Origin: a bacterium
Lineage (GTDB): Bacteria; UBA8248
Assembly (NCBI GenBank): GCA_030922375.1
Contig: JAVEPB010000027.1
Location: 1 to 46,234, forward strand
Reading direction: 5' to 3'
Length of the DNA: 46,234 bases
Positions within the stretch are counted from its first letter, which is position 1; each line of letters opens with the position of its first letter. Shown in pieces: positions 8,191 to 17,813 of the stretch. The notes under the pieces were generated by a model. It worked only from the letters and a program-made list of their open reading frames with translations. It was not told the origin of the DNA and did not search any database. The position numbers and the translations under genes were made by a program.

Positions 8191-9554
8191 CCCTCGCCTC
8201 CTGCGGGCGGTGGGGCGGGCGGCGGGGCGGTCGGCGGGGCGAGAGGCGGGGCCCCCGGGTCGAGGTGCCATTCGTCTCGCGGGCGGTTGAAGTAGCGAAT
8301 GGCCACCTCGGGCGCCTCCTCGCCGAGGATGTCGAGCAGCCGGGTCATCCCCACGGCCCCGCCGGTTTCGCCCTCCTCCTCGCCCAGCGTTTCGAGGTAG
8401 AGTTCCGGGTCGATGCACAGGTTTTTCATCTGGAGAACGTGGACCCCGGTGCGGCCGCAAAAATCGAGCAGCGCCTCCACCTCGGCCTCCCGGTCGGTAA
8501 CGCCGGGGAAGACGAGATAGTTGAGCTGGGTGTAGAGCCCGGCCCCGGCCGCCGCCCGGACCGAGTCCTCCACCTCGCCGAAACCGTAGGTCTCCGGCCG
8601 GTAGTAGTCATGGTATCTGCCGGGGATGACGCTGTTCGCGCTGATGCGGACGCTCTCGAGCCCCGCTTCGGCGAGCCGGGGGAGCCACTCCGGGCGGCTG
8701 CCGTTGGTGTTGAGGTGAAGGGTGCCCCGATCGGTCCTCTCGCGGATGAGGCGGCAGGCCCGCTCGATGACGGCGGCCTGAAGGATCGGCTCGCCCTCGC
8801 AGCCCTGCCCGAAGCTGGCCACGGCTTTTTCCGCCCCCTCGAGGTGGGCGCAGGCGATCTCGGCCAGTTCCTCGGGCGAGGGGACGAACTCGATCCGCTC
8901 GTGGCTCGCCGGGAACAACTCGTCGGTCTGCAGCGAGATGCAGCCGCGGCAGTCGGCGTTACAGAGCGGCGCGATGGGAAGGCCCATCTCCCAGCGCCCG
9001 GCAAAAAAATTCTTGGCCGCGAAGCAGTGAAACTCCGTGGCGCACCGATCGAGGTGGGCGATCAGTCTGTTGTTGGGAAATCTGCTTTTCATTTCGGCCA
9101 GCCGGCCGGGCAGGCTCCGGTCGTCGTACGCCTCGGGCGCCCAGCGCGGGCAGTCGTCCACCTGGACCGCCGCGCAGACGAACCCGCCGGACTCAGGGTC
9201 GAGGCCCATCGCCGTGTAGGCCCAGAGAGGCAGCGTCTCGGCTCCCCCGGTCCGCTCGGTGAAGGGCACGAGGGTGCGCATCCACCCCGGGGCCGGAAAG
9301 GTGCAGGCCGCTTGGGGGGTCTCGGGCCCATCTCCCCAATCGGCCTCATCGATGGTGACGAGTTCGTCGGCCTCGGGATCTCCGCCGACGGGCAGGTGGC
9401 CCGGCATCGTGAAAAACCGGCTTCCCTCCGGCAGGGGGGAGAGTTCCCCGGGATCGGGGGCGACGGCTTCGGGGCCGAGGGCGCCGACCATCTGGAGATC
9501 GGGGTGCTCGAAGAGCTGGCCCCGGGAATCGGCCATTACCATGAGGGGGATCAT
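8187..9554 (-). CDS. Radical SAM protein of unknown function, coupled to rimO
   Basis: This 455-residue protein has a radical SAM cluster motif CNADCRGC (CxxxCxxC) near residue 195, followed by an SFGQGCEGEP segment and HLNTNGSRP, typical of SAM-binding strands. The first about 180 residues are not a recognisable domain and contain further cysteines. The last about 25 residues are a Pro/Ala/Gly-rich tail (runs of PPLAPP, PPPAPP). It overlaps rimO by 4 bp, implying a common transcript and coupled translation. The start at ATG 9554 is weakly supported: no strong ribosome-binding site, and ATGs at 9542 and 9536 are alternatives. The substrate is unknown. Confidence 0.85.
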   Translation of the reverse strand: MIPLMVMADSRGQLFEHPDLQMVGALGPEAVAPDPGELSPLPEGSRFFTMPGHLPVGGDPEADELVTIDEADWGDGPETPQAACTFPAPGWMRTLVPFTERTGGAETLPLWAYTAMGLDPESGGFVCAAVQVDDCPRWAPEAYDDRSLPGRLAEMKSRFPNNRLIAHLDRCATEFHCFAAKNFFAGRWEMGLPIAPLCNADCRGCISLQTDELFPASHERIEFVPSPEELAEIACAHLEGAEKAVASFGQGCEGEPILQAAVIERACRLIRERTDRGTLHLNTNGSRPEWLPRLAEAGLESVRISANSVIPGRYHDYYRPETYGFGEVEDSVRAAAGAGLYTQLNYLVFPGVTDREAEVEALLDFCGRTGVHVLQMKNLCIDPELYLETLGEEEGETGGAVGMTRLLDILGEEAPEVAIRYFNRPRDEWHLDPGAPPLAPPTAPPPAPPPAGGEG

Positions 9555-9586
9555 GAGAGAGCGATGCCCTCCGCTTCTCGGTGGGG

Positions 9587-10087
9587 CTAGCGGACCGCGA
9601 TAAAGCCGGTGTAGCGCGGCGTGTTGTGGCGCTGCCGGAACAGCTTGAGCGACTGCCGCACCCCATCGAGCTGGGTGTACATCCGCTTCCCCACGCCCGA
9701 GGTTATTCGTTTGGCCTCGAGTTGGCGGCCGATGGCGGCGAGGCGGTCGTGGGCGTCCCGGAGGAGTCTTCTCTCCAGGCGATTGAGGCCGATCTGGCGG
9801 CGCTCGATCTGTTTCTCGACCGCCGTCAGGTGAGAGAGCGTGTCCTTGTGCTCGCGCACGAGAGCGGTGTGGTTGCGGTCGGTGAGCAGGCGGCTAAAAA
9901 TATCGCCGCCGGCCTCGCCGATGGCGCTGGCCCCTTTACCGATCCCGCTGACCCCGGCCCGCACCCCCCGGAAGGGGAGGCTCAGGGTTTCGTCCATATT
10001 CTTGGCGGCGGATTTTCCGCAACCCGCGAAAGCCGCCGCCGAGACGGCGAGCGCGAGTAAAATTATCCATTGGCGGCGAGCGTTCAT
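9587..10087 (-). CDS. Putative lipoprotein, helical, unknown function
   Basis: This 166-residue protein begins with a lipoprotein signal peptide (MNARRQWIILLALAVSAAAF, then AGC with the lipid-attachment Cys at residue 23). The mature part is charged and probably all-helical, with coiled-coil-like stretches (HKDTLSHLTAVEKQIERRQ, RLERRLLRDAHDRLAAIGRQ). I do not recognise a family. The start at ATG 10087 has GAGGA upstream. An open frame extends to 10258, but it would bury the signal peptide 57 residues inside the protein. It probably sits on the inner face of the outer membrane. Confidence 0.7.
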   Translation of the reverse strand: MNARRQWIILLALAVSAAAFAGCGKSAAKNMDETLSLPFRGVRAGVSGIGKGASAIGEAGGDIFSRLLTDRNHTALVREHKDTLSHLTAVEKQIERRQIGLNRLERRLLRDAHDRLAAIGRQLEAKRITSGVGKRMYTQLDGVRQSLKLFRQRHNTPRYTGFIAVR

Positions 10088-10383
10088 CGAGGTTCCTCTT
10101 TCTGAATCGGGTCTGTCCGCGGTCCGGGGGCGATCATGTATCTTCATGAAAACCCGGCGGATACGGCCTTGACCAGGGAAACTATCAGATGCGCCGGGGT
10201 TGATCCAACCGGGCTCGCTTCCAGGCCCCGTTTCCCGGTCCCTGCTTGGTGTGGACAACCTCGGGCCCGGCGTGAATATACTTCATTGAAGTTCGGCGGG
10301 TCCGCCGGGGCACGGTCCGGCTCCCGGTTCCCGCAATTCGGGCCCTTTCGGGGCGGTTCCACCGTAATCAAAAGGAGTTTCAA

Positions 10384-11214
10384 GTGTGGCGCGATGAGAG
10401 TCTCGCCCGCGTTCCCCTCGTGAAGTCGGAGACCGAGCGTCTCTCGTCTCTCTGGAGAGGGTTCGGCGAGGAGGAATGGAATCGGGAAACATTTTGTCCC
10501 GGCTGGACGGCGGCGCACGCCATCAGCCACGTCACCACCGGCGGGGATTTTTACGGCAACAGCATTCGCCGCGCCATCGACGGGCTCCCCTCCGAGCCGC
10601 CCTACGGGAAGGACTCCAAGGAGTTCTGGGCCATCCGGAAGGTGAAGGGCGACGAGCTGATGGCCCTGCCGCGCGGGGAGATGATGGACATCTTCGATTT
10701 CTCCGCGGCGAAGCTCCAAATAGAACTCGAGCGGATCACGGACGGCGACCTCGACAAGCTCGGCTACCATCCCAGGGGGCTGAACGACATCAAGGCCTGG
10801 ATCGGCATGCGTCTCGTCGAGCTCGTCGTCCACGACTGGGACGTCCGCCGAGGCCTGGACACTGACTCTCGGGTGACGCCCCAGGGCGTCGAGGGCATGA
10901 TCGTTTTTATGCCCGGTTTCGTCGTGCGGCTCTTCAACCTGCGGGACAAACAGCCCTTCGCGGGGCGCTTTCATTTCCGCTCGGCCGGGCCGGACCTGGA
11001 ATGGACACTCGAGGTCGATGGCGAGAAGGCGGCAGCCTCGCCGGAAATTTCGGGCGAATATCAAGCCACCATCGAGGCCGACGGCGAGGCGCACCTGCTT
11101 CTTCCCTATGGCCGCCTGAACCGGGACGAGGCCGAGGCGGAGGACAGGCTACGGGTCGAGGGCGATCTTTCCCTGGCCGACAAATTGCTGGAAATCGTCT
11201 ATACCAAGTACTGA
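10384..11214 (+). CDS. Maleylpyruvate isomerase-family (MDMPI/DinB-like) protein
   Basis: This 276-residue protein has an N-terminal DinB-like metal-binding domain typical of mycothiol-dependent maleylpyruvate isomerases. H45 and H49 sit in the GWTAAHAISHV segment and H150 in the VVHDWDVRRG motif. The C-terminal third is a separate alpha/beta SCP2-like domain. GTG 10384 is the start, with AGGAG 6 nt upstream. In other bacteria such proteins use a thiol cofactor or are uncharacterised transferases. Whether this organism makes mycothiol cannot be judged here. It transcribes away from the lipoprotein gene across a 296-bp gap in which I saw only an isolated TATACT at 10277-10282. Confidence 0.8.
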   Translation: MWRDESLARVPLVKSETERLSSLWRGFGEEEWNRETFCPGWTAAHAISHVTTGGDFYGNSIRRAIDGLPSEPPYGKDSKEFWAIRKVKGDELMALPRGEMMDIFDFSAAKLQIELERITDGDLDKLGYHPRGLNDIKAWIGMRLVELVVHDWDVRRGLDTDSRVTPQGVEGMIVFMPGFVVRLFNLRDKQPFAGRFHFRSAGPDLEWTLEVDGEKAAASPEISGEYQATIEADGEAHLLLPYGRLNRDEAEAEDRLRVEGDLSLADKLLEIVYTKY

Positions 11215-11251
11215 TGCGGCGCGGCGCGGGCCGCGGGAGGTTGTGGCCGGG

Positions 11252-12631
<1,380 letters not shown>

Positions 12632-12693
12632 GGCCGGTCCCGCCGCCGCTTGAATCCCGGTCGAATGCACCGGTTGAATATAGGGGACCCGAG

Positions 12694-15126
12694 ATGACCG
12701 ATACTCCCGGCCCGCTTCCCCCCGAGGCGCTCAGGTGGGTGTTCGAGCCCGCGGGGGCCCTGCCCATAGATGGCGGGAAGCTCTCGAAGGAAACCTTCAT
12801 CGGCCAAGAGCGCGCGGAGCGCGCCCTGGCTTTCGGCCTCCGGATGAGTTCCAACGAGTTCAATCTCTACGTCTCCGGCCCTCCGGGCACGGGCAAATAC
12901 ACCATGTGCCGTTCCTATTGCGAGCGGCTGGCCTGCGAAAACCCGGTGCCGGATTCCATCGCTTTCGTTCACAATTTCGCCGACTCCGACCGGCCCGTCT
13001 GGCTCACCTTCCCGGCCGGGGCCGCCTGCGGGTTCCGCGACGACATGGACGCCCTCTTGGCCGAGCTTCGGGAGGTCATCCCCAAGACCTTCGAGGGCGA
13101 GGCACACGAGGAGGCGCGCAAGAAAATCGTCGAGGAAATCCACGGGCGCCAAAGAGAAACACTTAACGCGCTCGAGGAGACGGCCCGGGAGGCCGGCTTC
13201 GGCATCCAGATGACACAGTCCGGGATGAACGTCACCCCGCTGATCGACGGAGAGCCAGCGACCCCGGAAGGCTTCGAAAAGCTCCCCGAGGCGGAGCGGA
13301 AAAGATACGAGGAAAACCGGATTACCCTGGCCGGTCCGATCTCGGATTTCGTCAAGGAGACGCGCACTCTCGAAAGAGAGGTTCGAAGCCGGATGCGGGA
13401 ACTGGACAAGGAGATCGCCCTCCTCGCCGTGAGGGGGCCGGTGGATGAGCTGCGGGAAAAATACGGAGAGAACGAAAAGACGCTTTCCTACCTCAACATG
13501 GTGGAGGAGCACATCCTGGGCCATCTCGCGGACTTTCAGCACCCCGACGAGCAGCCTCAGACCGCCGCCGCGATGATGATGCGGCCGCCCAAGGATGAAA
13601 ATCCTTTCCGCGTCTACGAAGTGAGCGTCGTGGTCGATAACTCGGGCCTCAAGTGCGCCCCGGTCGTCTACGAGTCGAATCCGAATTTCAACAATCTCTT
13701 CGGGCGGATCGAGCGGCGGGCCCATTTCGGCACCTACACCACCGACTTCACCCTCGTTCGCGCCGGCTCGATGATTCAGGCCAGCGGCGGTTTTATGATC
13801 CTCAACGCCCTCGATGTCCTGACTAACCCCGGCGTCTGGCCCGCCCTCAAGCGGGCCATCCGGACCCGCTGCGTGCGGATCGAGGATCTGGGCGAGACCT
13901 TCGGCTGGAGCCAGGGCACCATCAAGCCCGAGCCCGTCCCGGTGAATGTGAAGGTGATTCTCATGGGCAGCCCGATGATCTACTACCTCCTGCTCCGGCA
14001 CGACGAGGACTTCGGCAAGCTCTTCAAGGTGAAGGCCGACTTCAGTTCCGATATCAAGCGCACCCCCGAGAGCCTCCGCGATTTTAGGGCCTTCATCGAT
14101 TTTCACCGGCTAGAGGACGGCCTCCTCCCCTTTGGCGAGCGCGCGGTGGCGCGGGTGCTCGAGGCGAGCGCGCGTCTGGTCGCCGATCAGGCAAGGCTTT
14201 CGGCCCAGTTCGGCGAGCTCCGGGAGCTCCTGCTCGAAGCCGACCACTGGGCCAGGGAGGAGGGAGCCGGAGAAGTCGAGGAGAAGCACGTCACTCGGGC
14301 CGAGGACGAAAAGCGGTTTCGGGCCAATCTGCTCGACGAGCGGCTGCGCGATCAGATCGTCGTGGGAAAGGTCTTTATCGTTGTGGTGGGGGCCGTCGCC
14401 GTACATATCAAGGGGGTGGCCGTACTCCGGGTGGGGGGTTTCTGCTTCGGCAAGCCCTCGCGCATCACCGCCCGGACCTTCATGGGGGATCGGGGGGTGA
14501 TCAACATCGAGCGCGAGAGCAAGCTCTCGGGCAACATCCACGACAAGGGGGTGCTCATCCTCCAGGGTTATCTCGGGGCGACTTACGCGCTTGCGCGGCC
14601 CCTCGCGCTTTCGGCGAGCATCACCTTCGAGCAAAACTACGGCGGGGTGGACGGCGACAGCGCCTCATCGACCGAGCTTTACGCCCTCCTGAGCAGCCTC
14701 GCGGAGCTTCCCATCAGACAGGGCCTCGCCGTCACAGGCTCGGTCAACCAGCGCGGCGAGATACAGCCGATCGGCGGGGTGAACGAGAAGATCGAGGGCT
14801 TCTTCGAGGTGTGCAGGGAGATGGGCGCCCTCACCGGAGAACAGGGCGTCCTCATCCCGCATCAGAACGTGAAAAACCTCATGCTGCGCGATGAGGTGAT
14901 CGAGGCGGTCCGGGAGGGGAAATTCGGCATCTATCCGATCCGCACCGTGGACGAGGGCATCTCGGTCCTCACCGGGGTGGACGCCGGCGAGAGGGACCCC
15001 GGGACCGGCGCGTTTCCCGAGGGCTCGGTCCACGGCCTCGTCGCCGCCAAGCTCGAGCGGATGTACGAGGACCTGCGCCGCCTCGGCAAGAAAAAAGACG
15101 ATGACGAAGAAGACGCGGAAGAGTAA
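12694..15126 (+). CDS. LonB-like ATP-dependent protease (AAA+ / S16 family)
   Basis: This 810-residue protein resembles the Lon-related ATPase-protease family COG1067. The N-terminal segment contains a P-loop GPPGTGK. A long insertion with helical coiled regions follows. The C-terminal S16 domain has the catalytic dyad Ser656 (GDSASS) and Lys699 (GGVNEK). Just before the protease core (about residues 555-595) the family's usual G-Q-V-N-G-L strand is replaced by a Val-rich stretch (VFIVVVGAVAVHIKG). The dyad is intact, so activity is expected. ATG 12694 is chosen; a GTG at 12628 would overlap the upstream stop but adds 22 residues without family character. Its C-terminus is Lys/Asp/Glu-rich. 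Confidence 0.9.
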   Translation: MTDTPGPLPPEALRWVFEPAGALPIDGGKLSKETFIGQERAERALAFGLRMSSNEFNLYVSGPPGTGKYTMCRSYCERLACENPVPDSIAFVHNFADSDRPVWLTFPAGAACGFRDDMDALLAELREVIPKTFEGEAHEEARKKIVEEIHGRQRETLNALEETAREAGFGIQMTQSGMNVTPLIDGEPATPEGFEKLPEAERKRYEENRITLAGPISDFVKETRTLEREVRSRMRELDKEIALLAVRGPVDELREKYGENEKTLSYLNMVEEHILGHLADFQHPDEQPQTAAAMMMRPPKDENPFRVYEVSVVVDNSGLKCAPVVYESNPNFNNLFGRIERRAHFGTYTTDFTLVRAGSMIQASGGFMILNALDVLTNPGVWPALKRAIRTRCVRIEDLGETFGWSQGTIKPEPVPVNVKVILMGSPMIYYLLLRHDEDFGKLFKVKADFSSDIKRTPESLRDFRAFIDFHRLEDGLLPFGERAVARVLEASARLVADQARLSAQFGELRELLLEADHWAREEGAGEVEEKHVTRAEDEKRFRANLLDERLRDQIVVGKVFIVVVGAVAVHIKGVAVLRVGGFCFGKPSRITARTFMGDRGVINIERESKLSGNIHDKGVLILQGYLGATYALARPLALSASITFEQNYGGVDGDSASSTELYALLSSLAELPIRQGLAVTGSVNQRGEIQPIGGVNEKIEGFFEVCREMGALTGEQGVLIPHQNVKNLMLRDEVIEAVREGKFGIYPIRTVDEGISVLTGVDAGERDPGTGAFPEGSVHGLVAAKLERMYEDLRRLGKKKDDDEEDAEE

Positions 15127-15216
15127 AAATCTTCCGAAGCGGGGCTGCCCACCCCGCCCTACCCCCCGACCCCCCCACCGAGGCAACTGGGGAGGTAGGA
15201 GTCCCTTCGGCCCGGC

Positions 15217-15243
15217 TAGTGGTCTCCTCAAGGGAGACCACTA
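15217..15243. terminator. Convergent hairpin between lon-like and glycosyltransferase genes
   Basis: TAGTGGTCTCC (15217-15227) and GGAGACCACTA (15233-15243) form a perfect 11-bp stem with a 5-nt loop. The right arm includes the stop codon of the minus-strand glycosyltransferase. It sits between two converging genes and probably serves both as a transcript end, although neither side has a strong T-tract. Confidence 0.55.
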
Positions 15244-15915
15244 CCTCACATTCCCGTAAAACCGCGCGAGCCTTTTGGGCGGGACGCCCAGGGCGTAGAG
15301 GATGCTGAGCCCCCACCAGAGATAAAAACACCGCCACTTTCCCCAGACCTCGATGCGCCTGCCGCTGGTGGTGATGGGCGGCTCGATCAGGACGACGTCT
15401 CCCATCCCGCGCAGCCGGGCGCTGAAGTCCCAATCCTCGAACAGGGGAAGCTCTGAGTACCCCCCCAGTTTCTCGAACACATCCCGCCGCACGAAGATGG
15501 CCTGATCCCCGAAGAACAGTTTCCAGACGCGCGACCTGACGTTGGCGCTCAGACTGATGAAGCGGCTGAACCTGTCGCTTCTGTCGAAGCGGTGCGTGAA
15601 GCCGCCTCCCGCGGCTGTGGGAGGCCGCATCGCCTCCTCGATGAGCGCGAGGGCGCCGGGCGGTAGGAGCGTGTCGCAGTGGAGGAAGAGAATAATTTCC
15701 CCCTTCGCGGCCGCCGCGCCGGCGTTCATCTGGGAGGCCCGGCCGGGCGGCGCGGAGACGAGCCGGGCGCGCCGCCCGGCGGTTTCGGCTGTGCCGTCCC
15801 GGCTTCCGCCGTCCGAGACGATCACCTCGCGCTCACCCGGCTGGGATTCGAGCGAATCGAGGAAAACACCCAGCCTCTCGGCTTCGTTCAGCGCCGGAAC
15901 CACGATGGAGATCAT
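15241..15915 (-). CDS. Family 2 glycosyltransferase, rSAM/selenodomain-associated type (TIGR04283-like)
   Basis: This 224-residue GT-A fold protein has the N-terminal SIVVPALNE motif, SDGGSRDGT and the LHCDT (DxD-like) metal site. The GRASQMNAGAAAAKGEIILF stretch and the C-terminal WGKWRCFYLWWG resemble the glycosyltransferase subfamily modelled as transferase 2, rSAM/selenodomain-associated, now often linked to arsenosugar-type biosynthesis. The usual partner genes (ArsS-type radical SAM, second transferase) are not beside it. Start ATG 15915. The stop lies within the convergent hairpin. The assignment to the subfamily is from memory of its signature; a generic GT2 is the fallback. Confidence 0.82.
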   Translation of the reverse strand: MISIVVPALNEAERLGVFLDSLESQPGEREVIVSDGGSRDGTAETAGRRARLVSAPPGRASQMNAGAAAAKGEIILFLHCDTLLPPGALALIEEAMRPPTAAGGGFTHRFDRSDRFSRFISLSANVRSRVWKLFFGDQAIFVRRDVFEKLGGYSELPLFEDWDFSARLRGMGDVVLIEPPITTSGRRIEVWGKWRCFYLWWGLSILYALGVPPKRLARFYGNVR

Positions 15916-16080
15916 GAATTTCCCCCTCCGGAGAGGGTTCTCGGGGTGCCACTTATCCGCCCCAATCCGGGGCGTCTATGGGGCGAATTGCCGCACACGG
16001 CACCCACCCCGGCCCAGAGCCGCCGCCTACGATCGGGTAAAGCAAATAATATCAACAATATAGGCTTGTCGGGTTTTCCC

Positions 16081-16102
16081 TGTGCTCTGGCTGTGCTCTG
16101 GC
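16081..16102 (+). repeat. 11-bp tandem duplication upstream of the stress-protein operon
   Basis: TGTGCTCTGGC occurs twice in a row (16081-16091 and 16092-16102). The second copy supplies the TGG of the -24 promoter element. It may simply be a slippage duplication or may form part of a binding site. Confidence 0.6.
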
Positions 16103-16113
16103 ACATGAATTGC
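16099..16113 (+). promoter_or_regulatory. Sigma-54 (-24/-12) promoter for the universal stress protein genes
   Basis: TGGCAC (16099-16104), five bases, then TTGC (16110-16113) match the sigma-54 consensus with the required 10-nt spacing between the GG and GC dinucleotides. The predicted transcript starts near 16125, 40 nt before the first stress-protein ATG. A sigma-54 activator is encoded at 11252-12631 and could act here. Confidence 0.7.
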
Positions 16114-16165
16114 CTCTGAGTAGGGTAGAGAAGTGGGCCTAATACAGCTTCCGGGAGGAATTGCG

Positions 16166-16624
16166 ATGGAGATAAGAAAAATCCTCGCCCCCATCGACTT
16201 TTCGGGGCGCAGCCTCGAGGAGCTCAGGTGGGCCACCACGATGGCCAATATATTCGGGGCCAAACTCATCACCCTCCACGTCGTTCCCCCTGAAACGGTG
16301 GAAGTATACGCCAGGGAAGGGAAGGACTGGGATTCCATGCGGGCCGAAACCTCAGCAAAGGCGCAGTCGCTGGTCGAGGAGACCGTCCGGGAAATCGGCC
16401 TCGCCGGGCTGGAGCACGAGGAGCATATCGTCGCAGGCGATCCCCACAAGGAGATACTCCACGCGATTCGCCTCCACGATATCGATTTCGTCGTGATAGC
16501 GACGCATGGGCGGCGGGGAATCTCCCACACCCTGATGGGCAGCGTTGTGGAGAAGCTCGTGGCGGTGTCTCCGGTGCCCATGCTCACGCTGAGCGAGGCA
16601 TCGCTTGCCAAGGCGATTGTCTAA
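16166..16624 (+). CDS. Universal stress protein (UspA family), first of three
   Basis: This 152-residue single-domain UspA protein opens with the family's KILAPIDFS strand. It has the ATP-binding C-terminal motif G-x2-G-x9-G-S (ATHGRRGISHTLMGSVVEKL). The motif implies the ATP-binding class of Usp, which act as cytoplasmic dimers in stress survival. ATG 16166 has GGGAGGA 7 nt upstream. It is the first gene behind the -24/-12 promoter and is followed after 31 bp by the second copy. Confidence 0.92.
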   Translation: MEIRKILAPIDFSGRSLEELRWATTMANIFGAKLITLHVVPPETVEVYAREGKDWDSMRAETSAKAQSLVEETVREIGLAGLEHEEHIVAGDPHKEILHAIRLHDIDFVVIATHGRRGISHTLMGSVVEKLVAVSPVPMLTLSEASLAKAIV

Positions 16625-16655
16625 CGGGCGATTCGTATCGCCGAAGGAGGAGAAA

Positions 16656-17117
16656 ATGTTCGAAAAAATTCTGGTTCCCCTGGACGGGTCTAAGCTCGCC
16701 GAGGAGACGCTCGAGGAAGTCCGTAGAATCGCCGCTTTCCACGACTCCGAGGTCACCCTCCTCCGGGTGGTTTTCGCGCTGGTGTTTCCGGGTGTGGACC
16801 CGACCGAGGCCCAGATCAAAGTGACCGAAGAGGCCGAAGTCTACCTCGAAAAAGTCAGGACGGAGCTCAAGGCGGACGGGGTCAAGGCGCTAACCGCTGT
16901 GCGGTACGGGTTTCCGGCCGAGGAGATACTGGACCACCTGACGCGCGGTGACTTCGATCTTCTGGCAATGGCGACCCACGGGAGGACGGGTCCCGCCCGC
17001 CTCGTGATGGGGAGCGTGGCCGAAAAAGTTCTCCGGGGGGCCGGCGTTCCGGTTCTCCTGTTCCGGGCCGCCGGGAAACGGGCCGGAGAAACGAAGCATC
17101 CGGCTTCAGCCGCGTGA
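16656..17117 (+). CDS. Universal stress protein (UspA family), second of three
   Basis: This 153-residue UspA-domain protein starts MFEKILVPLDGSKLAEE and carries the ATP-binding motif MATHGRTGPARLVMGSVAEK near the C-terminus. ATG 16656 has an ideal AAGGAGG at 16644-16650. It is divergent from the first copy, so the cluster is an old duplication rather than a recent one. Its end is 20 bp from the third copy, consistent with one transcript. Confidence 0.92.
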   Translation: MFEKILVPLDGSKLAEETLEEVRRIAAFHDSEVTLLRVVFALVFPGVDPTEAQIKVTEEAEVYLEKVRTELKADGVKALTAVRYGFPAEEILDHLTRGDFDLLAMATHGRTGPARLVMGSVAEKVLRGAGVPVLLFRAAGKRAGETKHPASAA

Positions 17118-17137
17118 GCAAAGGAAAGGAGGCAGCC

Positions 17138-17584
17138 ATGGGAAAGTTTGAGCCGAAAAAAATTCTGGTGCCGGTCGATTTTTCCGAGTTCAGCCGGGAG
17201 GCGCTGATTTCCGCCGCAGAGATCGCCGATCTTCGGGGTGCGAAGCTCACCGTGGTGCACATCATGGTCGAGCCCCAGTCATCGGTTCCCTACGAGGTGT
17301 ATATCGACTGGAAGAAGGTCAAGGAAGATATCCAGACGGACGCCGAAAAGTTGCTCGACGATATGATGCTGAAGGCCTGCGTATCGGAGAAGGCCGAAAA
17401 GTGTCTTGTCTGGGGCGAGCCCGCCACGGTCATCAACGAGACGGCCGAGAGGGGGGATTTCGACCTGATCGTCATGGCGACGCACGGGCGAACCGGCCTG
17501 ACACGCCTCTTCATGGGCAGCGTCGCCGAAAACGTAATCCGCCACGCGCATTGCCCCGTATTGGTGATGCGAAACCCCGATTAG
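17138..17584 (+). CDS. Universal stress protein (UspA family), third of three
   Basis: This 148-residue UspA-domain protein has a KKILVPVDFSEFSREAL N-terminus and the nucleotide-binding signature MATHGRTGLTRLFMGSVAEN. ATG 17138 has AAAGGAGG upstream. GTG 17114 is in frame but overlaps the second gene and adds nothing conserved. Nothing else seems to follow in the operon, because a likely sigma-70 promoter starts the next gene. Confidence 0.92.
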   Translation: MGKFEPKKILVPVDFSEFSREALISAAEIADLRGAKLTVVHIMVEPQSSVPYEVYIDWKKVKEDIQTDAEKLLDDMMLKACVSEKAEKCLVWGEPATVINETAERGDFDLIVMATHGRTGLTRLFMGSVAENVIRHAHCPVLVMRNPD

Positions 17585-17645
17585 CCCGCCACAGGGGGTC
17601 ATTCGCCTCTCTTGAAAGGCGGGCGGCCCCCGGCGCGGTTTTTCC

Positions 17646-17675
17646 TTGATTTCCCTGTCCGATCTTCCGTATGAT
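17646..17675 (+). promoter_or_regulatory. Possible sigma-70 promoter of the S41 protease gene
   Basis: TTGATT (17646-17651) and TATGAT (17670-17675) are separated by 18 nt. It lies about 140 bp before the protease start in a 229-bp gap that is otherwise featureless. Confidence 0.4.
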
Positions 17676-17813
17676 CATCTTCCTTCCAAATCTATATGAT
17701 TTTGAAGGCTTTTTTGGATTCTGGCGGTCCGAGTGCCTTGGTGGCTCTTGGACCTCCCCGGCGGTTTTCGGGGTGTCGGATAATCGCGAATTGTTGACCG
17801 GAGGGGAAACCAG

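Noticed and set aside
8191-8460. Long N-terminal extension of RimO up to 8460
   Set aside because: It lies inside the upstream radical SAM gene and is low-complexity Arg/Pro-rich sequence. ATG 8190 has a ribosome site and ATGA overlap.
10277-10282. TATACT as promoter of the MDMPI-like gene
   Set aside because: The only -35-like sequence (TGGACA) is 19 nt away, too far for a confident call.
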